Assembly (NCBI RefSeq): GCF_003051005.1
Contig: NZ_QAOW01000010.1
Coordinates: 62,001-126,000, forward strand
Length of the DNA: 64,000 nt
Source of the DNA: Rhodococcus sp. OK519
GTDB lineage: Bacteria > Actinomycetota > Actinomycetes > Mycobacteriales > Mycobacteriaceae
Direction of reading: 5' to 3'
The position numbers and the translations under genes were made by a program. Positions 32,203 through 40,935 of this stretch are shown here, one piece after another. The notes below the pieces were generated by a model. It had not been told where the DNA came from and ran no database searches. It worked only from the letters and a program-made list of their open reading frames with translations. Within the stretch, counting starts at the first letter, position 1. Each line of letters starts with the position of its first letter.

Positions 32203-33621
32203 TCACCTTGTCGAGGATTCGATCTCGGACCCGGCTCTTCCCGGCTGATCCGCGTCGTTGCCCGCTGGATCGACCGCCGCCGGACGAGCCAGCAACTCCA
32301 GCAGCAGCAGAGCGATGACACCGCCGAGGACGATCCAGAACACGACGAGTCCGGTGGGATAGCGCCAGAAGACGAGCAGGAGCGCGGCGATCCCGATGAT
32401 CGTGCACCGCAGCGGGACCCGTAGCTGCCGTGCCCACCGCTCGACACCGCTCGGTGTGTGGCCGTGGATGGGGCGCCGGACGAATTCGACGGATCGACCG
32501 AAGGCACGCCGGACCGCCAGCGCCGAGGATGAGCCCCCTGTCAGATAGGCGCCGACCGCGATCACCAGGCCCGCCACGGCGACGGCACGCAGACTGGTGC
32601 GCAGCGGCACGAGCACGGTGTCGATGACGGCCGTTGCCGCATCGGGCGAGAGGACATTCGATGGAATGTCGTCGAGATAGATCGCACGGGCCACCAGGGC
32701 CGTGATTGCAAGGACGAGCATGCCGAGCGCGATCGACAGCCCGGCCAGCGACAGGGTGTGCAGTCGCCGCCCGCGTGGTGTGAGCGCGACGGCTGCGGCG
32801 GCGCATGCGATACCCAGCCACGGCAGGATCGCCGACGCCTTGTCCAGGGCGTTGACCGCGCGCTGCGCCTTCACGAGGTTCGGCGACTCGAACAGCACGA
32901 ACTGTTTGTCGATCGTGGGGATGTTCTGGGCGATCGTGAAACCGCGATCCGTCAGGGCGGTCTTCACGTTGTCGATGATCGTCGCGAGCGAGATGCTCAC
33001 GGTGCCGCTCTGGTCGACCTCCACCGAACTGATTCCGTAGTTGCCGGTGACCACCGATACCAGAGCGCTGTGCGCCCGGCGGTTGGCCTGGTTCCACAGG
33101 TCCTCGAACTGTTGGGATTCGACGAACGTGGTGACAGTGTCGTGGACGAAGCTCTTCGCCTGCCCGGCAAGTACCGGCGAAAGACCCGAGAGGAGTTGGT
33201 TCACGCGCGGCGCGTTGGACGACAGGTTCGAGGCCTCGGTGAGCGCGGTGACCGCTTCCGCGGTGAGTGAGTCGATGTCGATCCGGGTGAAGATCTCGTC
33301 GGTGATCTGGTTCGTGACCTCGGCCTGGATTGCCGGGTCGTCGGCCAGCGGCGCGATGGTGGCGACGTAGCGGTCGGTGTCGAGGATCTGGCTTCGCACG
33401 AATCGGGACGTCACCGACACGATCGCCAGAGCCGCGACGAGCACGAGCAGCACGCTCACCCCGATCCAGCGCAGGGTGTGCCGGGGCGCGCGCGGCGCCG
33501 TCGTTGTCACGGAACCAGGTTCGGCGACCTGGGTGCGGAGGGTCGACACCTCGTCCCGAAGACGCTGGAGTTCGGCGCGCTCGTCGTTGTCGAGCGGTCT
33601 CTCGCGGTCGGCGTTGGTCAT
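32203..33621 (-). CDS. Integral membrane protein of unknown function
   Basis: A 472-residue membrane protein. After a short coiled-coil-like cytoplasmic start (DERAELQRLRDEVSTLRTQV) comes a first helix (VSVLLVLVAALAIVSV), then ~230 mostly polar residues that should lie outside the membrane (LDTDRYVATIAPLADDPAIQ, SLVSVVTGN-like beta region), then about five helices in the C-terminal half. I know similar proteins in rhodococci and streptomycetes only as conserved membrane proteins. The ATG at 33621 overlaps the TGA of the upstream small membrane gene, so the two form an operon. No catalytic signature is visible. Confidence 0.78.
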   Translation of the reverse strand: MTNADRERPLDNDERAELQRLRDEVSTLRTQVAEPGSVTTTAPRAPRHTLRWIGVSVLLVLVAALAIVSVTSRFVRSQILDTDRYVATIAPLADDPAIQAEVTNQITDEIFTRIDIDSLTAEAVTALTEASNLSSNAPRVNQLLSGLSPVLAGQAKSFVHDTVTTFVESQQFEDLWNQANRRAHSALVSVVTGNYGISSVEVDQSGTVSISLATIIDNVKTALTDRGFTIAQNIPTIDKQFVLFESPNLVKAQRAVNALDKASAILPWLGIACAAAAVALTPRGRRLHTLSLAGLSIALGMLVLAITALVARAIYLDDIPSNVLSPDAATAVIDTVLVPLRTSLRAVAVAGLVIAVGAYLTGGSSSALAVRRAFGRSVEFVRRPIHGHTPSGVERWARQLRVPLRCTIIGIAALLLVFWRYPTGLVVFWIVLGGVIALLLLELLARPAAVDPAGNDADQPGRAGSEIESSTR

Positions 33622-34052
33622 CGCGGTCGGGTCTCCTCGGGTTTCCAGGTGGCCACCGCCCAGATCACCACCGCGTTCAGCACGATGATCGAGATCGCCC
33701 ACATCGGGTAGTTCGGCAGCCAGACGAAGTTGACGACGATCGACACCGCGCAGATCACCATCGCGGCCACCCGTGCCCAGGTCCTTCCGGTGAACAGTGC
33801 CGCGCCGGCCGCCGCGACGACCAGGCCGAGCACGAGGTGGATCCAGCCCCATCCGGTTTCGTTCAGCTGGAATCGGTAGTCGGCCTCGAGGACCAGGACG
33901 TCGTCTCCGGCGACCGCCGACAGGCCCTGGAACGCCTCGAGTAAGCCGACCGTCACCAGGAGGACGGCGCCGCCCAGCGCTGTCCCCTTCGCCACGGCCT
34001 GTTCGATGACCGTGTCGTCGGAGAGTCGGCCGTCGGCCCTGCTGTCGGACAT
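33618..34052 (-). CDS. DUF7144-type small membrane protein
   Basis: A 144-residue protein with four helices: GTALGGAVLLVTVGLLEAFQGL, WGWIHLVLGLVVAAAGAALF, RVAAMVICAVSIVVNFVWLP and MWAISIIVLNAVVIWAVATW. The pattern of a first helix, a loop with WGWIHL and a final VIWAV is typical of the DUF7144 membrane family of actinobacteria, function unknown. I chose the ATG at 34052 because GGAAGGGG precedes it; an ATG 17 codons upstream lacks a ribosome site. The TGA overlaps the ATG of the larger membrane protein (ATGA). Confidence 0.82.
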   Translation of the reverse strand: MSDSRADGRLSDDTVIEQAVAKGTALGGAVLLVTVGLLEAFQGLSAVAGDDVLVLEADYRFQLNETGWGWIHLVLGLVVAAAGAALFTGRTWARVAAMVICAVSIVVNFVWLPNYPMWAISIIVLNAVVIWAVATWKPEETRPR

Positions 34053-34160
34053 GGCTGCCCCTTCCGTCGTCTCCCGAACGCTGCGAAACCACCGGTCGGA
34101 CATGATTCTGCTCCGATCCGGCCGCCGCGGTACCGAGTTTGCGGAGGTATCAGGAGTGAG

Positions 34161-35177
34161 TCAGTCGGCGCCTCTGGGCTCGTGGTCGGATGGGTCGTGG
34201 GAGATCGCATCGCCGCCGGTGTGGTCGTCCGGCCCGTCGTCCACGATCCGTGCGCCGCCGAAGCGGGTCGCGAACGCGGTGTCGACGGAGGTGGCGAAGC
34301 GGCTCAACTGGTCGAGCGCATCGGCCAGATGCCGCGGTACGAAGGGATTAGCGGACACGTCGACCGACGCGTTCAGTCGGTCCTCGTCGAGGCTGAACCG
34401 GATTCCGGGCCAGCGCGGGGTGAGGTCGCAGATGAGTTCCGCGGCCCGTGTTCTACCGGTGATCGAGTGCAGCAGCGGCATCCATGCCCGTACCAGTGGC
34501 TGGTCCGGGTGCGCGATGACGAACACCGGTTGGTCCGCGAGGGTGAGCACGACGTCGCCGTCCTGGTCGCGTCGGGGCGTGAAGCCGAGGGCCTGTTCGA
34601 TCGCCTGCGCGATGAGGACCCGCAACTCCTGCGGGTCGTCCGGAACGATCGAGCGAGTGTCGTCCACCGTCGACTCCGCGGGCTCGTCGTCGGCACCGGG
34701 GTCGGATGCTTCCAGCAGTTCGGTCCCGGCGGCCGTGCCGATGATCTCGGAACGCAGGAAACTCGGATGGACGACGCTCCATACCTCGCGCAGCGTCGTG
34801 ACCGCCATCGCGGCACACTGGTCGGCCCACCGCTGCTCCCTGTCGATGAAGTGCGCCGACGAACCTTCGTCGGGATCCTCGTCCGGAAGGTGCGTCGGCG
34901 CGGACCAGCCCAGCGTTCGCATGAGGGCATCGGACGCCGGCGTCAGCTGGTGGCGGGGCGCAAGATACGTATTGGACGACACCTCGCCGCGCAGCATCAC
35001 GTCGTCCCACACCAGGAACTGAATCCACGGGGCGAATCCCTCCACTGTGGATTCCTCGGCCCATTCGAGGATGAGGACGTCGTCGTTGCGCATCGCGGAG
35101 AGGTGGTCGGCGAGTCGGCGCTGGAATCGATTCCAGGACTGGTCGATTGCTGCGTCGAAGGTGTCTGAATCGAACAT
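34161..35177 (-). CDS. YbjN/TY-Chap-like hypothetical protein
   Basis: A 338-residue acidic cytosolic protein. It seems to hold two related alpha/beta domains of about 130 residues (residues ~1-140 and ~190-320) of the type III secretion chaperone-like/YbjN kind: WNRFQRRLADHLSAMRNDDVLILEW, then FAPWIQFLVWDDVMLRGEVSSN, and in the second half GDVVLTLADQPVFVIAHPD and FSLDEDRLNASVDVSANPFVP. Such TY-Chap proteins are thought to bind partner proteins; some occur next to secretion or conflict systems. No partner is obvious here. ATG preceded by AGGGGGG. The fold call is tentative. Confidence 0.72.
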   Translation of the reverse strand: MFDSDTFDAAIDQSWNRFQRRLADHLSAMRNDDVLILEWAEESTVEGFAPWIQFLVWDDVMLRGEVSSNTYLAPRHQLTPASDALMRTLGWSAPTHLPDEDPDEGSSAHFIDREQRWADQCAAMAVTTLREVWSVVHPSFLRSEIIGTAAGTELLEASDPGADDEPAESTVDDTRSIVPDDPQELRVLIAQAIEQALGFTPRRDQDGDVVLTLADQPVFVIAHPDQPLVRAWMPLLHSITGRTRAAELICDLTPRWPGIRFSLDEDRLNASVDVSANPFVPRHLADALDQLSRFATSVDTAFATRFGGARIVDDGPDDHTGGDAISHDPSDHEPRGAD

Positions 35178-35304
35178 GAGCCCCCCTTGTCATGCCGGAT
35201 GGAGCGTCGTTCCGGGACCGAATCCCACCCCCGAAGCGATGTCGGGATCAAGGTAGCGCGGACCCCCGACAGGATCGGGGACGGCGAGCTCGGCGTGTGG
35301 TCGG

Positions 35305-36000
35305 TCAGTCGGACACCAACGTCGCGGCGCCCGCGAGGAGTTCGGCGTCTACCCGTCGGCGGAAGATCTCGGCGGGCCGGCCGGCGCCTCCGCTCCGCAG
35401 CTGCCCGGTGGTCTCGAGTGCGTCGACCACCATCCGTCGGAACGAATCCTTGGGGAGTGGGCGCCCGTAGACGGCCTCGTAGAGCCTCCGTAGCTCGAGC
35501 ACGGTGAACTCGTCGGGCAGGAGCCGCGACGGGTCGAGGTGCCGGGAGTAGCGGGCGCGCAGATCATCCACCGCGTAAGAGACCATGTGTGCGTGGTCGA
35601 ACGCCAGTGGCTCGTCGGGTGTCCGGTCGTCGATCCGAACGAGTCGGGCGCCGCGGGGGAGGCCGTCCACGGGTAGTGCCGCTCCATGGGCCATCGAGAG
35701 GACCCAGCCGCGGTCGTCGCGGTCGGGTGCGTCGAACATCGTGAGCTGGTGGAAGTCCGCGCCGGCCAGCCCCGCCTTCGTGAGTAGGGCGCGTTCGGCG
35801 GCATCGGACAGTCGCTCGCCCGGCCGCAGGAAGGAGCCTGGAAGGGCGAGCCCGCGCGGGCCGTCGACTACGAGGACGCTCAGTTCGCGGGCTTCGACGG
35901 TGAGCACCGCGACGTCCACGGCCACGGAGGGGCGGGGGTAGTCGGTCAGCGACTTCCCGGCTGCGTCCACCCACTCCGATCCTGCTGCTCGCTGGTTCAC
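35305..36000 (-). CDS. NrtR-like Nudix-fold transcriptional regulator
   Basis: A 231-residue protein with an N-terminal Nudix domain and a C-terminal winged helix (LELRRLYEAVYGRPLPKDSF, RRMVVDALETTGQL). This layout is that of NrtR, which senses ADP-ribose or related NAD products and controls NAD-linked genes. The Nudix box PGSFLRPGERLSDAAERALL has lost the catalytic REUXEE residues, as in regulators that bind but do not cleave. It is divergent from an ADP-ribosylglycohydrolase/macrodomain operon, with palindromic boxes between, so it most likely represses that operon and itself in response to ADP-ribose-type ligands. Confidence 0.85.
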   Translation of the reverse strand: MNQRAAGSEWVDAAGKSLTDYPRPSVAVDVAVLTVEARELSVLVVDGPRGLALPGSFLRPGERLSDAAERALLTKAGLAGADFHQLTMFDAPDRDDRGWVLSMAHGAALPVDGLPRGARLVRIDDRTPDEPLAFDHAHMVSYAVDDLRARYSRHLDPSRLLPDEFTVLELRRLYEAVYGRPLPKDSFRRMVVDALETTGQLRSGGAGRPAEIFRRRVDAELLAGAATLVSD

Positions 36001-36022
36001 CCTTGCAGATTAGCGCAATCAT

Positions 36023-36052
36023 GATCTAACGTTTAGCTCAGAATCGATCTAA
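36023..36052. promoter_or_regulatory. Candidate NrtR-like operator
   Basis: GATCTAACGTTTAGCTC (36023-36039) is an imperfect palindrome with CTAA/TTAG arms, followed by a second GATCTAA at 36046-36052. It lies in the 63-bp gap between the divergent regulator and ADP-ribosylglycohydrolase genes, so it can cover both promoters. Confidence 0.55.
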
Positions 36053-36063
36053 AGGGGCTGTTC

Positions 36064-37026
36064 GTGGAACTGAACGAGATTCGGGCCGACCGCGTTGCGG
36101 GCGTCCTGCCGGCCGCCGCGGCGGGGGATGCGCTCGGTGCGGGATACGAATTCACGACACCGCGTCCGGGCGCGGTGATCGCGATGATCGGCGGCGGAAT
36201 CGGGTCGTTTGCGCCGGGGGAGTGGACCGACGACACGTCGATGGCGCTCGCGATCGCGGAAGTGGCGGCCACCGGTGTCGACATCTCGACCGGCGATGGT
36301 CTGGACGCCGTTGCCGCGCAGTTTGTTCGGTGGTACGACTCCGACCCGTCGGACATCGGTAACCAGACCAGGGCGGTGCTGTCGACTCGGCCGGGCAGCG
36401 CCGCCGAGATGCGAGAGCGGGCCCGGTCGCTGCCGGGCCGGAAGGGCGGCAACGGTTCGCTGATGCGCACCGCTCCGGTCGCGCTGGCCTGTCTCGACGA
36501 CGAGGCCCGCTGCATCCGTGCTGCCCGCGCAATCGGGTTGCTCACCCACCACGACGAGCGGGCCGTCGAGGCATGCGAGATGTGGACGTTCGCGATCCGG
36601 CACGCGGTGCTGCACGGCACGTTCGACGGGGTGCGCGGCTACCTCGAGACCGCCGAGCCGAGCACCCGCGCGTATTGGTCCCCGCTGCTCGACGGTGCCG
36701 AGCGGGGCACGCCCGCCGACTTCCCGAACAACGGCTGGGTGGTCGATGCGCTGCTCACCGCATGGTGGGCGATCGCCGGAACCCCGGAGGGGCCCGACCA
36801 ACTGCCGCACGCACTCGAGCGCGCCGTCCGCGCCGGCCACGACACCGACACCACCGCCGCCATCGCGGGCGGTCTGCTGGGTGCGCGGTGGGGTGCGTCG
36901 GCGGTGCCGGTCGAGTGGTCCCGGATGCTGCACGGCTGGCCGGGCTATCGGGGTGAGGACCTCGAGCGAATCGGCCTGCAGATCGCGGCCGGTGCAACCA
37001 TGACCTCTCAGGGGGAGTCCGCATGA
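36064..37026 (+). CDS. ADP-ribosylglycohydrolase family protein
   Basis: A 320-residue hydrolase of the DraG/ARH family, which removes ADP-ribose from proteins or small molecules using two Mg ions. Metal-ligand motifs are visible: GEWTDDTSMALAIAE near residue 55 and GHDTDTTAAIAGGLLGARWG near residue 260, plus GDALGAGYEF at the start and KGGNGSLMRTAP in the middle, all family landmarks. The GTG at 36064 follows AAAGGGG. The stop overlaps the ATG of the macrodomain gene. The pair, next to a Nudix-type sensor, forms a small ADP-ribose handling unit; whether it counters a host ADP-ribosyltransferase or a DarT-like toxin is unknown, and none is seen nearby. Confidence 0.92.
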   Translation: MELNEIRADRVAGVLPAAAAGDALGAGYEFTTPRPGAVIAMIGGGIGSFAPGEWTDDTSMALAIAEVAATGVDISTGDGLDAVAAQFVRWYDSDPSDIGNQTRAVLSTRPGSAAEMRERARSLPGRKGGNGSLMRTAPVALACLDDEARCIRAARAIGLLTHHDERAVEACEMWTFAIRHAVLHGTFDGVRGYLETAEPSTRAYWSPLLDGAERGTPADFPNNGWVVDALLTAWWAIAGTPEGPDQLPHALERAVRAGHDTDTTAAIAGGLLGARWGASAVPVEWSRMLHGWPGYRGEDLERIGLQIAAGATMTSQGESA

Positions 37027-37532
37027 CCGTCATCGACGTCGCCGAGGGCGACATCACCACGTTCCGAGTGGACGCGATCGTCAACGCGGCCAACTCTTCC
37101 CTGCTGGGCGGTGGGGGTGTGGACGGCGCCATTCACCGCCGCGGCGGGCCGGCGATTCTCGCCGAGTGCCGGAAGCTGCGGTCCACGACGCTGCCCGACG
37201 GGCTCGCGGAGGGGGCGGCAGTCGCCACCACTGCGGGCAATCTGCCGGCGTCGTGGGTGATTCACACCGTCGGACCGCGGTTCTCGCGGCACGAGGACCG
37301 GTCTGCGGTGCTGCGGTCCTGCTACAGCCGCAGTCTCGCGGTCGCGGACGGACTCGGCGCGCGGACCGTCGCGTTCCCGCTGATCTCGTCCGGTGCATTC
37401 GGGTGGCCGACGGAAGATGCGGTGAAACAGGCCGTTTCGGGGATCCGCGCGACGCGGACCTCGGTCGAAGTCGTCACGCTGGTCGCGTTCGAGCCGCACG
37501 TCGCGTCTCTGATGCGCCGAACCGTGCAGTGA
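37023..37532 (+). CDS. Macrodomain protein (O-acetyl-ADP-ribose deacetylase-like)
   Basis: A 169-residue macrodomain that binds ADP-ribose. The N-terminal ligand loop DAIVNAANSSLLGGGGVDGAIH and the second loop FPLISSGAFGWP are the full MacroD-type signature (given here in parts: VNAANSSLLGGGGVDGA, LISSGAFGWP). Enzymes of this class remove the acetyl group from O-acetyl-ADP-ribose or ADP-ribose from acidic side chains. It overlaps the ADP-ribosylglycohydrolase gene by 4 bp and ends one base from the convergent GntR gene. Confidence 0.94.
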   Translation: MTVIDVAEGDITTFRVDAIVNAANSSLLGGGGVDGAIHRRGGPAILAECRKLRSTTLPDGLAEGAAVATTAGNLPASWVIHTVGPRFSRHEDRSAVLRSCYSRSLAVADGLGARTVAFPLISSGAFGWPTEDAVKQAVSGIRATRTSVEVVTLVAFEPHVASLMRRTVQ

Positions 37533-37533
37533 C

Positions 37534-38265
37534 TCAGGCGTCGTCGCGGACGCCCTCGTAGTAGCCGCGGATGTGACCGACGATCCGCTGTTGCGCGAGG
37601 GCGGCGTCGCCCTGTGTCACCGCCTCGATCAGACCGCGGTGCTCGTGACGCAGCCGAGTGCACGTGGTGGGCCACGCGAGGCGATCCACTCCGCCCACCA
37701 CGTACGACTCGATCGACGCGCGCAGCCCCGCCATCATCGCGGCGATCACCTGGTTGCCGGCGGCGTCGGCCATTGCGACGTGGAACTGGGCGTCGAGGAT
37801 CAGGAATTCGTCGGCGGTCAGCGTCGGTGCGTCCATCGAGTCGAGCAGTTCGACGGCCGTCGTGAGGTCGACCGTCGGCTGTCCGGCGAGCGTCCGCATC
37901 ACCTCCGACTCGAGCACGAGACGGGTCTGCACGACGTCGGAGACCGGGAAGCCGTGCGCCGCGACCTGCATGCGCATGAGCATCGTCATGCCGCCGGTCG
38001 GGCGGGAGACGATCATGGCGCCCGCATTGGGGCCGGATCCGGTCTGCGCCTTGAGAAGTCCGAGGGCTTCCATGACACGCAGCGCCTCCCGGACGGACGA
38101 CCGCCCGACACCGAGATCGGCGGCGAGGGTCCGTTCGCCCGGAAGGCGCTGGCCGGGGGACAACTCGCCCGAGACCATCATCTCCTCGACCTTGCTCAGC
38201 ACCTGCTCCCACGCGCGCGGATGCGACGCGATCAGCAAGTCGGGGGGAGTGGGTTCGGACGACAT
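37534..38265 (-). CDS. lldR: GntR/FadR-family regulator of lactate genes (LldR-like)
   Basis: A 243-residue transcription factor. The N-terminal winged helix (PGQRLPGERTLAADLGVG, RSSVREALRVMEALGLL) and the all-helical FCD sensor domain (DVVQTRLVLESEVMRTLA, FHVAMADAAGNQVI, HRGLIEAVTQGDAALA with the metal/ligand His residues) are typical of FadR-type GntR proteins. It lies 35 bp behind the lactate permease gene on the same strand and close to lutABC, so it is the likely LldR: it would bind the two TGTGGTC-A-GACCACA boxes upstream and release them with L-lactate. The ligand is inferred from context. Confidence 0.85.
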   Translation of the reverse strand: MSSEPTPPDLLIASHPRAWEQVLSKVEEMMVSGELSPGQRLPGERTLAADLGVGRSSVREALRVMEALGLLKAQTGSGPNAGAMIVSRPTGGMTMLMRMQVAAHGFPVSDVVQTRLVLESEVMRTLAGQPTVDLTTAVELLDSMDAPTLTADEFLILDAQFHVAMADAAGNQVIAAMMAGLRASIESYVVGGVDRLAWPTTCTRLRHEHRGLIEAVTQGDAALAQQRIVGHIRGYYEGVRDDA

Positions 38266-38300
38266 GACAGGTCAGCCTAGGCGGTGTCGATCGTGCGTGG

Positions 38301-39968
38301 TCACGGCAGCATCCAGCTGAGGACCGGCGTGGACTGCAGGTAAACCAGGGTGCACAAAATCACCAGCATGCCGAGGCTGTACCCGATGACCTTGCGCAGC
38401 AGAATCGGCTCGCTGCCCGGGCGGCCGACCGCCGTCGCGGCGATCGTCAGATTCTGAGGGCTCACCAGCTTGCCGACCACACCGCCGGAGGTGTTGGCGG
38501 CCACCAACAGTGTCGGGTCGATGCCGGCTGTCTGTCCGGCGGTCTGCTGCAGCTTCGCGAACAGGGCGTTGGCCGAGGTGTCGGAACCGGTGACCGCGGT
38601 GCCGATCCAGCCCAGGATGGGGGAGAAGAACGCGAAGGCGGCGCCGGTGGCGGCGAGCCAGGTGCCGATCGCGACGGTCTGCCCGGACTGGTTCATCACG
38701 TAGCTCAGACCCAGGACCGTCGCGACCGTCGCGATGGCCAGACGCATCTTCACCAGCGTGACGCCGAAGGTAGCGACCGACGCGCGGGCGGTGAGCGTGA
38801 AGCGTCCGTCGTCCGTCCATGTCGCGTAGACGATCGTGACGATGATGCCGCAGATCAGCAGCAGCGTGCCGGGGTTGGACAGCCACGAGAACGTGTAGAT
38901 CGCGCTGGATGCGGGATCGCCGCTGCCGGTCAGCAGGTTGCCGAACAGGCCCGGCCATTCCACCTTTCGGTCGGTGCCGGACAGCCACTTCGGGATGTCG
39001 ACGCCGGCGGTCCACAGCTTGGCGATACCGAAGACGACGACCACCAGCAGGTACGGGAACAGCGCCATGAACACGCGCGACGGGCCGAGCGGTTCGGCCT
39101 CGACCTGCGAACGCTGATCGTCCGGGGTCTTGGGGCCCCAGAAGCGGAGCATGATCACCGCGGCGGCGAGGCCCGCGAGGGACGCGACGACGTCGGTCAG
39201 TTCGTACGAGAAGTGTGCCGAGCACCAGAACTGCGCGACGGCGAACACGGCGCCGGTGACGAGGGCGATCGGCCAGACCTGCTTCATGCCGCGGCGGCCG
39301 TCCACCAGGAACAGCAGGAGCAGCGGGACGAACAGCGCGAGGACCGGCGTCTGCCGACCGACGACGGCCGCGATCTCGGTGGCGGGGATGTCGGTGAGGT
39401 TGCCCGCGGTGGTGATCGGGATTGCCATGGCGCCGAAGGCGACCGGGGCGGTGTTGGCGACGAGGACGGTGACGGCGGCCCGGACCGGCGGCATCCCGAG
39501 GGCGATGAGCATCGCGCCCGTGATGGCGACGGGGGCGCCGAATCCGGCGAGGGCCTCGAGCATTCCACCGAAGCAGAAAGCGATCAGCATGGCCTGCACA
39601 CGCATGTCGCCGCGGCCGATCGAGTTGAACACCCGGCGCAGGTCCTCGAACCGGCCGCTGACGACGGTGAGTTCGTAGAACCAGATCGCCGTCACCACGA
39701 TCCACATGACGGGGAACAGGCCGAATGCGATGCCCTGGAGCGCGGACAGCCCGGTGAGGGCGGCCGGCATGTCGAAGCCGATGATCGCGACCAGCGCTGC
39801 GGCGGCGAGGGCGCCCAGGCCGGCATACCAGGCCTTGAGCTTGAATCCCGCCAGCAGGACGAAGAACGTGGCCAGCGGGACGAGGCCGACCAGGGCCGAG
39901 GCGGTGAGGCTGCCGCCGACGGCGTCGGTCGCGGGGGTGAAGGTCACCGCGAGGAACTCGGATTCCAC
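38301..39968 (-). CDS. lctP: L-lactate permease (LctP family)
   Basis: A 555-residue proton-lactate symporter with 12 or more helices. Family landmarks are present: the first helices ALVGLVPLATFFVLLAGFKLKAW, then GMLEALAGFGAPVAITGAML, NTAPVAFGAMAIPITTAG and near the end NTSGGVVGKLVSPQNLTIA, all diagnostic of the LctP/LldP/GlcA family. It may also carry glycolate. The ATG follows AGGAG. It is transcribed with the GntR regulator gene and diverges from lutABC, with one perfect palindromic operator 63 bp before its start. Confidence 0.94.
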   Translation of the reverse strand: MESEFLAVTFTPATDAVGGSLTASALVGLVPLATFFVLLAGFKLKAWYAGLGALAAAALVAIIGFDMPAALTGLSALQGIAFGLFPVMWIVVTAIWFYELTVVSGRFEDLRRVFNSIGRGDMRVQAMLIAFCFGGMLEALAGFGAPVAITGAMLIALGMPPVRAAVTVLVANTAPVAFGAMAIPITTAGNLTDIPATEIAAVVGRQTPVLALFVPLLLLFLVDGRRGMKQVWPIALVTGAVFAVAQFWCSAHFSYELTDVVASLAGLAAAVIMLRFWGPKTPDDQRSQVEAEPLGPSRVFMALFPYLLVVVVFGIAKLWTAGVDIPKWLSGTDRKVEWPGLFGNLLTGSGDPASSAIYTFSWLSNPGTLLLICGIIVTIVYATWTDDGRFTLTARASVATFGVTLVKMRLAIATVATVLGLSYVMNQSGQTVAIGTWLAATGAAFAFFSPILGWIGTAVTGSDTSANALFAKLQQTAGQTAGIDPTLLVAANTSGGVVGKLVSPQNLTIAATAVGRPGSEPILLRKVIGYSLGMLVILCTLVYLQSTPVLSWMLP

Positions 39969-40030
39969 ATGAAACTCCTGGTTTGCGCCGGGATGACGGC
40001 GGCTCGGGGACAGGCCGGAGATGACCGCTG

Positions 40031-40045
40031 TGTGGTCAGACCACA
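40031..40045. promoter_or_regulatory. LldR-type operator, permease side
   Basis: TGTGGTCAGACCACA is a perfect palindrome with 7-bp arms and fits the FadR-family pattern TGGTnnnACCA. It lies 63 bp upstream of the permease ATG. An identical box stands 98 bp away on the lutA side. Confidence 0.88.
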
Positions 40046-40142
40046 GGACCGTACACCATGACCCCGATCACAATCGACGGCTGCACGAAAGTTGCGGCAG
40101 AAACGTGTCTGTTGTTGCATCGAGCCTGTGACCATGCGTTAC

Positions 40143-40157
40143 TGTGGTCAGACCACA
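40143..40157. promoter_or_regulatory. LldR-type operator, lutA side
   Basis: The same 15-bp palindrome TGTGGTCAGACCACA, 22 bp before the lutA start codon. The two identical copies could let one repressor dimer pair loop the 112-bp region and shut both divergent promoters. Confidence 0.88.
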
Positions 40158-40179
40158 CCGACGATCGCTGGAGAATCGC

Positions 40180-40935
40180 ATGCGAATCGCGCTGTTCGCG
40201 ACGTGCATGGGGGACACGATGTTCCCGAATGCCGCCAAGTCCACCGCACTGCTGTTGACCCGACTGGGGCACGAGGTCGTGTTCCCTCCCGGGCAGACGT
40301 GCTGCGGGCAGATGCACGTCAACACCGGCTACCAGCCCGACGCGCTGCCGCTGGTCGCGAACTACGCCGACAACTTCGGCGACACCTCGATCGACGCCGT
40401 CGTCGCGCCGTCGGGTTCGTGCGTCGGATCGGTGCGGCACCAGCACGAGATCGTCGCCTCCCGCTACGGCAGCGCGGCGCTGTGCGGGCAGGTCGAGACC
40501 GTCAAGGCCAAGACGTACGAGCTGTCGGAACTGCTCGTCGACGTCCTCGGGGTCACCGACGTCGGGGCCTACTACCCGCACCGTGTCACCTATCACCCCA
40601 CGTGTCACTCGCTGCGGATGCTCGGAGTCGGGGACAAGCCGCTGCAGCTGCTGCGCGCGGTCCGCGAGATCGACCTCGTCGAACTGCCCGAGGCCGACTC
40701 GTGCTGCGGCTTCGGTGGCACCTTCGCGATCAAGAACGCCGAGACGTCCACGGCCATGCTGGCCGACAAGATCCGCAACATCGGCGACACCGGTGCCGAA
40801 TACTGTTGCGCCAGTGACTCGTCGTGTCTGATGCACATCGGCGGCGGAATGACGCGGCTGCAGATGGGCACCCAGACGGTGCATCTGGCCGAGATCCTCG
40901 CCTCGGTCGAGTCCACCGTGGAGGTGAACGCATGA
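40180..40935 (+). CDS. lutA: LutA, L-lactate oxidation Fe-S subunit
   Basis: A 251-residue Fe-S protein of the LutA/YkgE type, part of the LutABC complex that oxidises L-lactate to pyruvate without a flavin LldD. Two CCG domains are visible: GQTCCGQMHVNTGY near residue 38 and DSCCGFGGTFAIKNAETS near residue 180, each with the paired Cys that hold a cluster; further Cys lie in APSGSCVGS, YHPTCHS and DSSCLMH. The ATG at 40180 has GGAG nine bases ahead. It overlaps lutB by 4 bp. Electrons probably go to menaquinone. Confidence 0.95.
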   Translation: MRIALFATCMGDTMFPNAAKSTALLLTRLGHEVVFPPGQTCCGQMHVNTGYQPDALPLVANYADNFGDTSIDAVVAPSGSCVGSVRHQHEIVASRYGSAALCGQVETVKAKTYELSELLVDVLGVTDVGAYYPHRVTYHPTCHSLRMLGVGDKPLQLLRAVREIDLVELPEADSCCGFGGTFAIKNAETSTAMLADKIRNIGDTGAEYCCASDSSCLMHIGGGMTRLQMGTQTVHLAEILASVESTVEVNA

